Shown here in pieces: positions 58,151-64,000 of a DNA stretch of 64,000 nucleotides (its first letter is position 1; each line of letters begins with the position of its first letter). The notes beneath the pieces are model-generated. The model worked only from the letters and a program-made list of their open reading frames with translations, had not been told where the DNA came from and did not search any database. The translations under genes and the position numbers were made by a program. Source of the DNA: Brevibacillus_C sp046036945. Lineage in GTDB: Bacteria; Bacillota; Bacilli; Brevibacillales; Brevibacillaceae. The stretch covers positions 129,056 to 193,055 of the forward strand of contig NZ_JBJQOQ010000006.1 of assembly GCF_046036945.1 (NCBI RefSeq), in the 5' to 3' direction.

Positions 58151-59601
58151 AAATCTACACTTCCAAACCGCAAAATAACCTCAGTCCCGTGATTCAATGT
58201 GCTGTTAATCTCGATACGGCCTTTGTGCCTTCCAACGATCTCCTTAACAATAGCTAGTCCAAGTCCCGAGCTGCCTGATTCTCTCGAAGCCTTTGAGGAG
58301 ACTCTGTAAAACGGATCAAATACTTTTTCAAGCAATTCCTGCGGAATTCCGGTCCCATGATCCCGTACCTTGATAATCATGTCGTTTTGCTGCCGAAAAG
58401 CGTGAACATGAACGGTTGAATTGACATTCCCATATTTAATTGAATTGTCGATGAGGTTAATCAGCACTTCCTTGAGCCGATCCTTATCCCCTTGCAAATG
58501 GAGGCTGTCCCTGACATGAGCTTCTATGGCGATATTATATTTTTTTCCTTTGATCGTCATTTCTTCGCAAGTTTCTTTAATCAGCTCGCTCATATCTACA
58601 TCAGCGAATTCGTAGCTGAACTTTTCCGAAGATGCTTTGGAAAGCTCTATCAGCTCGATGACCATGTTATTGAGCCGATTGCTTTCATTGATAATGCAAG
58701 CAAGCCCTTTTCTGGTAAACTCGTCGTCTTTTATTCCCAAATCTTCAATGGCCTGAGCATATCCGGTGATCGTGGTAAGCGGAGTTTTCAGCTCATGTGT
58801 CACATTATCGAAAAACAGTTTATTCTGCTTCTGCACTTCCTCAAGCTTATCCTTGTCTTGTTTGATGATATCGATCTGTTCCCTGATCTTACGGACCATC
58901 ATTTTAAATCTGGAGCTTAGATGCCCGATTTCGTCTGTTGAGGCGATATCGACATCAACATTGAAATTTCCTTCTGCAACCTCTTCGGAAGCTTCCGTAA
59001 GCTTCATGATCGGCTTTGTTATTTGTTTGGAAAAAATGTAAGAGGTCACGAATATCACAGCGAAAATAGCGGCGGCAAAAAGGCTGATCATTCGTTCGAA
59101 TCTTTGGTTATAGGCAAACAACTCCGTATAGTCTTTATAATATCGGACAATGCCGATGCCGGGTTCTTTAATCGGATAGGACAAACTTACAATCACTTGA
59201 TTCCCTGTAAAATTCGTTGTATAGGAAACCTCGCCTTTCATCGCCCATATCAAATCTTGGGAACGGCTAAGGAACGTGTCCGGCGCCGAACTGTTCTTCG
59301 ACAGCTTTTGTCCGCTTATATCGTAAATATCCACTGTGTTTCCCACCTGTGCGGTTAACTGCTTGGATATGTCTTCCGCTTCGGAACCGATGGTAGCAAC
59401 GCTGGCGTCCATATTGTTAAACAAAAAATATTGACTTAAATAGATATCGAGATTTTTCTTGGTTTCTATCATATCCGCTTTGATCACACTTTTGGTGTTT
59501 TGTTCCGTCGTATGAATAGCGGTGAATGTAAGCACGGAAAATCCTACAAATACGATAATGGAAACATACATCAGAATTTTAAACCGAATGGAATATTTCA
59601 T
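58147..59601 (-). CDS. Sensor histidine kinase with extracytoplasmic domain and HAMP
   Basis: A 484-residue kinase. Transmembrane helix 1 is at residues 10-30, an extracytoplasmic domain of about 140 residues follows (dCache-like, VDIYDISGQKLSKNS), and transmembrane helix 2 is at about 171-190. HAMP is at 191-245, the phosphoacceptor H269 lies in FFDNVTHELKTPL, and the ATPase domain has NLIDNSIKYGN, DHGTGIP and GSSGLGLAIVK. It pairs with the OmpR-type regulator encoded 12 bp upstream and overlaps the propeller gene. Base composition is lower in GC than most of the window. Confidence 0.9.
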   Translation of the reverse strand: MKYSIRFKILMYVSIIVFVGFSVLTFTAIHTTEQNTKSVIKADMIETKKNLDIYLSQYFLFNNMDASVATIGSEAEDISKQLTAQVGNTVDIYDISGQKLSKNSSAPDTFLSRSQDLIWAMKGEVSYTTNFTGNQVIVSLSYPIKEPGIGIVRYYKDYTELFAYNQRFERMISLFAAAIFAVIFVTSYIFSKQITKPIMKLTEASEEVAEGNFNVDVDIASTDEIGHLSSRFKMMVRKIREQIDIIKQDKDKLEEVQKQNKLFFDNVTHELKTPLTTITGYAQAIEDLGIKDDEFTRKGLACIINESNRLNNMVIELIELSKASSEKFSYEFADVDMSELIKETCEEMTIKGKKYNIAIEAHVRDSLHLQGDKDRLKEVLINLIDNSIKYGNVNSTVHVHAFRQQNDMIIKVRDHGTGIPQELLEKVFDPFYRVSSKASRESGSSGLGLAIVKEIVGRHKGRIEINSTLNHGTEVILRFGSVDL

Positions 59602-59613
59602 CGCTATACCTTC

Positions 59614-60315
59614 TCAACCAAGTTTGTATCCGACCCCGAAAATAGTTTCTATGATGGACGATTGTTTATCTTCATCCAGCTTTTTTCTAATTCTTCGGAC
59701 GTGGATATCCACCGTTCTGCCGTCGCCTATAAATTCATAGCCCCAGACCTGATCCAATAGCTCCTCTCTCGTTATAACCCTTCCGCGGTGTTCCGCCAAA
59801 TAGATCAACAGTTCATATTCCTTATTGGTAAATTCGATTTTGCTCCCATGTTTATAGATCTCTCGCTTCTCTTTATAGATTTCGATTTCTTGGCCGATTT
59901 TTATCGCTTTATACTCAGGGTGATCGGCAGCCGCCGCTACGGAAATCAAATCGATTCTCCGGAAGATGGTTTTAATTCTCACAATCACTTCCCTGATGTT
60001 AAAAGGCTTCGTGATATAATCGTCCGCTCCCAGCTCCATACCGAGAATTTTATCGATATCGTCTAATTTGGCGGTAATCATAATGATAGGAATAATGTGG
60101 TTGGCGGAAATTCTTTTGCACACTTCAAAGCCGTCGATATCCGGCATCATTACATCGAGCAATATCAGGTCGGGAGCAAATTCCTGTACGTACTGCAGCC
60201 CTTGATATCCGCCGTTGGCTACTTTTGTTTGAAATCCTTCGTTCTGCAGGTAATGGGATAGAATATCCGAAATATTCTCCTCATCCTCGATAATTAATAT
60301 CTTTCTGTTTCCCAA
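59614..60315 (-). CDS. OmpR/PhoB-family response regulator
   Basis: A 233-residue regulator with receiver residues E10-D11-E12, phosphoacceptor D54 (LILLDVMMPD) and K in ITKPF, plus a winged helix (DIHVRRIRKKL, IFGVGYKL). It starts at TTG after AGGAGGAATCCCA, a position supported by the usual family N-terminus. Triplicated TTGTTTCCA sites upstream of the secreted-protein gene at 60455 are plausible binding sites. Confidence 0.9.
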   Translation of the reverse strand: MGNRKILIIEDEENISDILSHYLQNEGFQTKVANGGYQGLQYVQEFAPDLILLDVMMPDIDGFEVCKRISANHIIPIIMITAKLDDIDKILGMELGADDYITKPFNIREVIVRIKTIFRRIDLISVAAAADHPEYKAIKIGQEIEIYKEKREIYKHGSKIEFTNKEYELLIYLAEHRGRVITREELLDQVWGYEFIGDGRTVDIHVRRIRKKLDEDKQSSIIETIFGVGYKLG

Positions 60316-60392
60316 TGGGATTCCTCCTTTTGTCCTTTACAAGATTCTTTCAAGTATAATACCATCCCGGCAAGGCGGACACATGAACGCGC

Positions 60393-60416
60393 AAAAAGAG
60401 GGGGAGGACCCCTCTT
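60393..60416 (-). terminator. Terminator of the secreted protein gene
   Basis: AAGAGGGG/CCCCTCTT arms with a 5-base loop are followed by T residues on the minus strand, about 40 bp past the stop codon. Confidence 0.85.
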
Positions 60417-60454
60417 GAGCGATTTTGATCGAAAAGATATTTTTGCAGCGCTGC

Positions 60455-61186
60455 TTACTTTCCTTGTCTCAGGTCGATTCCGTTCGTATCGAACAAACTG
60501 CCGTCGTCGCTCACATTTTTGTACTCATAGATATAAGTATAAAGCAGATCCGTTTTTCCGTCCTTTTCTTGATAAATTTCACCCTTCACCGGCAATCCGC
60601 TTTCATCCAGCAAAACGGACTCCGTGTATGCAGCATTAAATGCTTCCGATTTATCGGTTCTGGTCAGCTTTTTCAGCTTTTTTCCGTCCGCAGTTTGTAC
60701 ATTTCCCTCATCCTTCCAACCGGCCCGGCGCGTTTCCTCGCGGTATTCCTTTATAAAATCCTGTTTTTCGGCCACTAAACCGATGTTCTCGGGATTTTTC
60801 AACGTGAATTCCGACCCGATGAGATGGCTATCTGTATCGATGCCAATTTTGATATACCTTTTTCCGTTGTCGAGCAGATAACATCCGCCGATTCTTTGTA
60901 AGGTATCCGTTCCTTTGACTGGTTCTTTATAATCAATGCGTTTATTATGGGTTACAGGATCGGCCCACGTTTCATCTACTGCAGCGATGCTTCCGTCTGG
61001 GTTGAACAAAGTTTTCTTCGCGTACTCGATGGTTCCTTTGCTGTCGTCTTGCACGGTCATGGATACGGCAGCTGCGCTTGCAATTGGAACGCTTTCTCCG
61101 CCAGTCATATTTGCTGCCGCAAAGGCGGTTGCTGAAGAAATTGCCATCGTCGCGATAATGGTAGCAGGGATCAATACTTTTTTCAT
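60455..61186 (-). CDS. Secreted protein of unknown function under two-component control
   Basis: A 243-residue exported protein. A signal peptide (KKVLIPATIIATMAISSATAFAA) is followed by a mature domain with alternating strands (IEYAKKTLFNPDGSIAAVDETW, RYIKIGIDTDSHLIGSEFTL, DLLYTYIYEYKNV). The layout recalls the RseB/LolA-like sheet of lipoprotein-sorting or MucB proteins, but this is weak. TACAAT is placed as a -10 box behind three TTGTTTCCA repeats, so it is probably activated by the response regulator encoded next to it. Confidence 0.65.
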   Translation of the reverse strand: MKKVLIPATIIATMAISSATAFAAANMTGGESVPIASAAAVSMTVQDDSKGTIEYAKKTLFNPDGSIAAVDETWADPVTHNKRIDYKEPVKGTDTLQRIGGCYLLDNGKRYIKIGIDTDSHLIGSEFTLKNPENIGLVAEKQDFIKEYREETRRAGWKDEGNVQTADGKKLKKLTRTDKSEAFNAAYTESVLLDESGLPVKGEIYQEKDGKTDLLYTYIYEYKNVSDDGSLFDTNGIDLRQGK

Positions 61187-61240
61187 GGTTCAGAACACTC
61201 CTGTCAATGATTGGTTTTTTGTGATGATCATCACGTTTTT

Positions 61241-61306
61241 ATTGTAAAAAAGAGTTGTTTCCATCGTTAGGCAAGTTGTTTCCAACTTGTAAACGGTTTG
61301 TTTCCA
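61241..61306 (-). promoter_or_regulatory. Three TTGTTTCCA direct repeats and -10 box
   Basis: TTGTTTCCA occurs at 61255-61263, 61276-61284 and 61298-61306, every 21-22 bp (two helical turns). On the minus strand TACAAT (61241-61246) follows 8 bp after the last copy, with no good -35 box. This is the layout of a PhoB/OmpR-activated promoter for the secreted-protein gene. Confidence 0.7.
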
Positions 61307-61469
61307 ACGAAGCTTCTAAAGCAAAAGGGATCGCTTCATGAAAATTTATGAAGCCACATTTCGACTTTAGGATGGGAACATATCAACTTTCTTGGTGAGT
61401 ACACATTCGATCAGAAGAGAAATGCTAGCCTAAACGCATTGTTACCTTTTTGTTCAAGGAAAAATCGAA

Positions 61470-61507
61470 GCCGGTAATCCTTAGCGTACAGGATTCCGGC
61501 GTTTTTT
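61470..61507 (+). terminator. Orphan terminator-like hairpin
   Basis: GCCGG-T-AATCC pairs with GGATT-C-CGGC around TTAGCGTACA, followed by six T residues. No plus-strand gene ends here, so it may be left from a lost gene. CTTAGCGTACA recurs at 61521-61531. Confidence 0.5.
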
Positions 61508-61541
61508 CTGTCAATCGGAGCTTAGCGTACAAAAACCGCAC

Positions 61542-61558
61542 TTTGTTGGCGGTACCCC
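61542..61558. repeat. Half copy of the 56.7-kb palindrome
   Basis: TTTGTTGGCGGTACCCC is identical to 17 bases of the right arm at 56721-56739. The opposite arm is missing here. Confidence 0.8.
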
Positions 61559-61595
61559 TTTGAGTTACAGGCAGTTGAATAAAACAAGACATAAG

Positions 61596-61625
61596 AAAGC
61601 CAGGAGCGAAGCTCCCGGCCTTTTT
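61596..61625. terminator. Terminator of the PNPOx-like gene
   Basis: GCCAGGAGC and GCTCCCGGC form a 9-bp stem with one A/C mismatch and a 3-base loop. TTTCTT follows on the minus strand and TTTTT on the plus strand. Confidence 0.8.
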
Positions 61626-61642
61626 GCGTTGGGGAATATCCT

Positions 61643-62263
61643 CTATTTCAACTTATCCTCTCTTCTATTTGCTTTCACCTTGAAAAAATCTCCGCCTTTC
61701 AAGGTCTCGTCGTCCGTTCCCCAGTGAATCTCCTTGTCCAGCTTTTTCATCAGCGGGAGGTGCTTGGAACAGTGAATGTAAGCCTCGTCCACGCGAATGG
61801 TTACCCAGCGTTCGACGAACCGGCTTTCATCGCGCTGGATGCTCTCCATCAGCTCGTCCGGCAAAGAAAGCGTCTGCTGCAGCTGGTCATTCTCGATCAC
61901 GGCTGCGCCTCCGTTTACGTGCAGGCCGATACCGTACTTGACGAAGTCGACGAACAGCAAGCCAATATGCGGGTTTTCCGTTATATTTCCCAAACTGGCC
62001 ATCACGCCATTGCCGCGAAACTCCGGGTAAATCAACGTACGTTCGTCGATGACCCGGACGAATCCGGGATTGCCGGTACGAATCGAGGTGTCGCAATTTC
62101 CTTGGCGGTCGGCAGTTGAGATAAACACCAGCTCTTGCTCGCTGATAAATTGCTTCATCTCCGGGTTCAGGTAATCGATCATCTGATTGTCGTAAAAGGA
62201 TTCAGCCCTTCTTTGTGTTCCGTACTTTTGCTGCAATGCTCGCTCTCCTGCTGAGCCCTTCAT
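61643..62263 (-). CDS. Pyridoxamine 5'-phosphate oxidase-family protein
   Basis: A 206-residue split-barrel flavoprotein-type protein (ELVFISTADRQGNCDTSIRTGNPGF, then NPHIGLLFVDF). This branch usually binds FMN or F420 and reduces unknown substrates; it is not the vitamin B6 enzyme itself. C-terminal residues YIHCSKHLPLMKK are typical. It follows the kyn genes on the same strand with a 120-bp gap and has its own terminator. Confidence 0.82.
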   Translation of the reverse strand: MKGSAGERALQQKYGTQRRAESFYDNQMIDYLNPEMKQFISEQELVFISTADRQGNCDTSIRTGNPGFVRVIDERTLIYPEFRGNGVMASLGNITENPHIGLLFVDFVKYGIGLHVNGGAAVIENDQLQQTLSLPDELMESIQRDESRFVERWVTIRVDEAYIHCSKHLPLMKKLDKEIHWGTDDETLKGGDFFKVKANRREDKLK

Positions 62264-62383
62264 GCTGGTCCCTTCCCTTCACAAACACGAAATGCCTTAA
62301 CAGCAAGACATTATATCACATCAGGGCAGGACGGGTATGTGGATGATATGCGAACGTGTCAGGGAAAGAGAACCAGTATCAGC

Positions 62384-63004
62384 TTATTTCTTCAACACAG
62401 CACGCACCGGGCTCCCGTCTGCTTCAACCAAGGGCAGCGGGAGGGCGATCAATTCGTAATCCCCCGGAGCGACATCTCCCAAGACAAGCCCCTCCAGAAT
62501 ATGGATGCCGTGACTGGCGAGTTCATGATGAGCTGACAGCTCTTTACTGTCCAACGGATCAACCGACGGCAAATCAAGGCCAATCAGGCGAATGCCGAAT
62601 GCGGAAAGATACGCCGCCAATTCCGGCCGAAGATGGGGAATGATTTCCGGAAACAGACTGCGGTCCTTCCAGGCATCTGTACGAATCAACAGACGGGCAA
62701 TACCTTTGAGGTCGATGCCGGACAGTTCATCCACTCCAATCGATGCAAGATTAGGCAGATAGACGACGCGGGCAGGGCCGATGTATACATCGAGATCCAG
62801 TTCGATGACCCTTTTTCCCGCATTGTCAAAATGAAACGGGGCGTCAATATGAGTGCCGGTGTGGACGCTCATGCTGATCTGACCGACATTGACAGATCCG
62901 CTCTCTTCCTTGCTCCAATTCACTTTGTAGGCAAATGGCGTATCCCCCGGCCAGTTTGCCACCTTTTTGTCGAGAGGTTGTGAAATATCAATCCATATCC
63001 CCAA
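62384..63004 (-). CDS. kynB: Arylformamidase (kynurenine formamidase)
   Basis: A 206-residue bacterial KynB-type metal-dependent formamidase with the signature H48-TGT-H52-I-D54-APFH58 and a C-terminal H-x-L-G segment (HILEGLVLGDVAPGDYELIALPLP). It hydrolyses N-formylkynurenine to kynurenine and formate, the second step of tryptophan degradation. It lies 18 bp downstream of kynA on the same strand, as in other Bacillota. No kynU (kynureninase) follows. Confidence 0.93.
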   Translation of the reverse strand: MGIWIDISQPLDKKVANWPGDTPFAYKVNWSKEESGSVNVGQISMSVHTGTHIDAPFHFDNAGKRVIELDLDVYIGPARVVYLPNLASIGVDELSGIDLKGIARLLIRTDAWKDRSLFPEIIPHLRPELAAYLSAFGIRLIGLDLPSVDPLDSKELSAHHELASHGIHILEGLVLGDVAPGDYELIALPLPLVEADGSPVRAVLKK

Positions 63005-63022
63005 GCCTGCCGCCTCCGTTTC

Positions 63023-63871
63023 TCACAGCTTCGTTCTGAGATTCCACAACTCCGGGAAGAAGTGCTGATCAAGAGCCTTCTTTAAATACGTGACCCCTGA
63101 TGAACCGCCTGTTCCCTGTTTATGGCCAATAATTCTTTCCACTGTCGTCATGTGGTTAAAACGCCATAATTGCTGCTGACTTCCGATATCGACCAGCTTC
63201 TCGGCCAGCTCGTACAGATCCCAGTACTGATCGACATTGCGGTAAACGGTCAGCCAGGCCTCTTCTACACTGGCATTCGGCTGGTAGCTTTGCGACCAGT
63301 CCCTGTCGAGAACGTCTTCATCAACAGGCAACCCCCGCTTCGCTAGCGCGCTGATCGCCGCGTCGTAAATACTCGGCTCGTGAAGCGCCTGCTGCATCTG
63401 CCCGTACAAGTCGTTTTGGTGTTGAAAGACAGCTAACGTGTGGACATTTTTATTTCCCAGGGCAAATTCAATCAACCGGTTCTGATACGATTGGAACCCG
63501 GAAGACTGGCCCAGCTTATCGCGAAACTCCATGTATTCAGCCGGTGTCAAAGTAGACAAGACACTCCACGACTGAATCAATTGCTGCTGAATTCTCGATA
63601 CGCGCGAAAGCATTTTAAACGAAGGCTCCAAGTCGTTTCGGCGAATACACCCAATCGCCGCCTTCACCTCATGCAAAATGAGCTTCATCCACAGCTCGCT
63701 CGCCTGATGGATGATAATAAACAGCATTTCATCATGGTGATCGGAACACCGATGCTGACTGGATAAGATCTTGTCGAGATGGAGGTAATCCGCGTACGAC
63801 ATCGCGGTTCGAAAATCAGTTTGAATTCCTTTCTCCAATCCCGCACTTCTGTTTTGCTCCTCGCTGTTCAT
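63023..63871 (-). CDS. kynA: Tryptophan 2,3-dioxygenase
   Basis: A 282-residue haem dioxygenase that opens the indole ring of tryptophan to N-formylkynurenine. The substrate-binding H55 (FIIIHQASELWMKLI) and the proximal haem ligand H240 (RFNHMTTVERIIGHKQGTGG) are visible. The ATG at 63871 with GGAAGGGGCG upstream is chosen; a longer frame adds 20 implausible residues. It is the first gene of the kynAB unit. Confidence 0.94.
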   Translation of the reverse strand: MNSEEQNRSAGLEKGIQTDFRTAMSYADYLHLDKILSSQHRCSDHHDEMLFIIIHQASELWMKLILHEVKAAIGCIRRNDLEPSFKMLSRVSRIQQQLIQSWSVLSTLTPAEYMEFRDKLGQSSGFQSYQNRLIEFALGNKNVHTLAVFQHQNDLYGQMQQALHEPSIYDAAISALAKRGLPVDEDVLDRDWSQSYQPNASVEEAWLTVYRNVDQYWDLYELAEKLVDIGSQQQLWRFNHMTTVERIIGHKQGTGGSSGVTYLKKALDQHFFPELWNLRTKL

Positions 63872-63964
63872 TTGGCAACGCCCCTTCCTTTTTTCCAGAC
63901 GAAGTACGCAGCAGACAAAAACAGCAACCACGGAATTCCGAACTCAAGCAAAATTGTGAACCTC

Positions 63965-63999
63965 CCCCACTTACTCGCTAACGCGAGTTGAAGTCGGGG
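63965..63999 (-). mobile_element. Hairpin, possible end of an IS200/IS605-type element
   Basis: On the minus strand CCCC-ACTT-CTCGC pairs with GCGAG-AGT-GGGG around GTTA, followed by GAGGTTCACAAT. TnpB-carrying IS200/IS605 elements often end in a subterminal hairpin of this sort just before a GGTTCA-type tail. The transposon body would lie beyond the window edge, so the call rests on the end alone. A plain terminator is the alternative. Confidence 0.35.
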
Positions 64000-64000
64000 C

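Larger units (their letters stand above)
61187..61642. other. Intergenic region with regulatory repeats and hairpins
   Basis: This 456-bp gap has no convincing gene. It contains the TTGTTTCCA promoter region, a short frame MKIYEATFRL at about 61338 without support, the hairpin at 61470-61507, the half palindrome at 61542-61558 and the terminator at 61596-61625. Confidence 0.6.

Noticed and set aside
61338..61370. Short frame MKIYEATFRL as a gene
   Set aside because: Ten codons without a ribosome binding site; probably chance or a remnant.
1..64000. tRNA, rRNA, CRISPR arrays, prophage genes or complete insertion sequences
   Set aside because: No cloverleaf, rRNA segment, regular spacer-repeat array, integrase or complete transposase was seen.

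Overview
The window is chromosomal DNA of a Gram-positive endospore-former, most like Brevibacillus or another Paenibacillaceae. That assignment rests on strong AGGAGG-type ribosome binding sites, frequent GTG and TTG starts, sigma-A and sigma-54 promoters, Fur-type and MerR-type operators, moderately high GC, and the closeness of many gene sets to Bacillus subtilis systems. It is inferred from style and gene content; no marker gene was compared. No rRNA, tRNA or CRISPR array was seen. There is one assembly scar, an N flanked by a 117-bp exact duplication at about 52.8 kb.

Region 1 (0-8.2 kb, + strand) is a peptide or acyl-amino-acid scavenging operon: two M20 metallopeptidases, then a complete Dpp/Opp-type ABC importer. 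Region 2 (8.3-14.9 kb) holds an adenine-deaminase-like hydrolase, a D-serine-dehydratase-like PLP enzyme, a LysE exporter, and a low-GC insert with a frameshifted aminoglycoside adenylyltransferase and a YoaP-type acetyltransferase. A MerR/TipA regulator with a textbook 19-bp-spacer promoter follows. Region 3 (14.9-21.7 kb, - strand) holds an agmatinase-type ureohydrolase plus Na+ symporter operon. It is preceded by a consensus sigma-54 promoter and by the gene of a PAS/AAA+ sigma-54 activator, with repeated TAGTCA sites at both ends of that gene. Next come a nucleoside-recognition membrane protein with a 25-residue membrane peptide, and an AroM / small protein / nitroreductase operon.

Region 4 (22-29 kb, - strand) holds an ABC exporter with its own two-component system, a TudS-like desulfidase overlapping an ECF-type S component, and a DUF2207 membrane protein. 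Region 5 (29-44.7 kb) holds a metal-type permease and a two-component system followed by an Aas/LplT-like lysophospholipid repair pair. An OafA-type acyltransferase, small housekeeping enzymes, a Fur-controlled haem monooxygenase, a CDF transporter, an Asp/Glu racemase and an L,D-transpeptidase complete it.

Region 6 (44.7-55.1 kb, - strand) is the most notable: a ten-gene set resembling B. subtilis yxeK-Q, the S-(2-succino)cysteine/S-alkylcysteine salvage operon. It encodes two FMN monooxygenases, an acetyltransferase, an M20 deacetylase, a MmgE/PrpD protein, a polar amino-acid ABC importer with two binding proteins, and an added aspartoacylase-like enzyme. Region 7 (55.1-64 kb) holds a relic DUF2269 gene, an HxlR/NmrA divergent pair, and a segment carrying a two-component system, a propeller protein and a secreted protein. 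That segment has a GGGGTACCGCCAACAAA palindrome on one side and a half copy on the other. The window closes with a PNPOx-like protein, kynB, kynA and, at the edge, a hairpin that may be the end of an IS200/IS605-type element.
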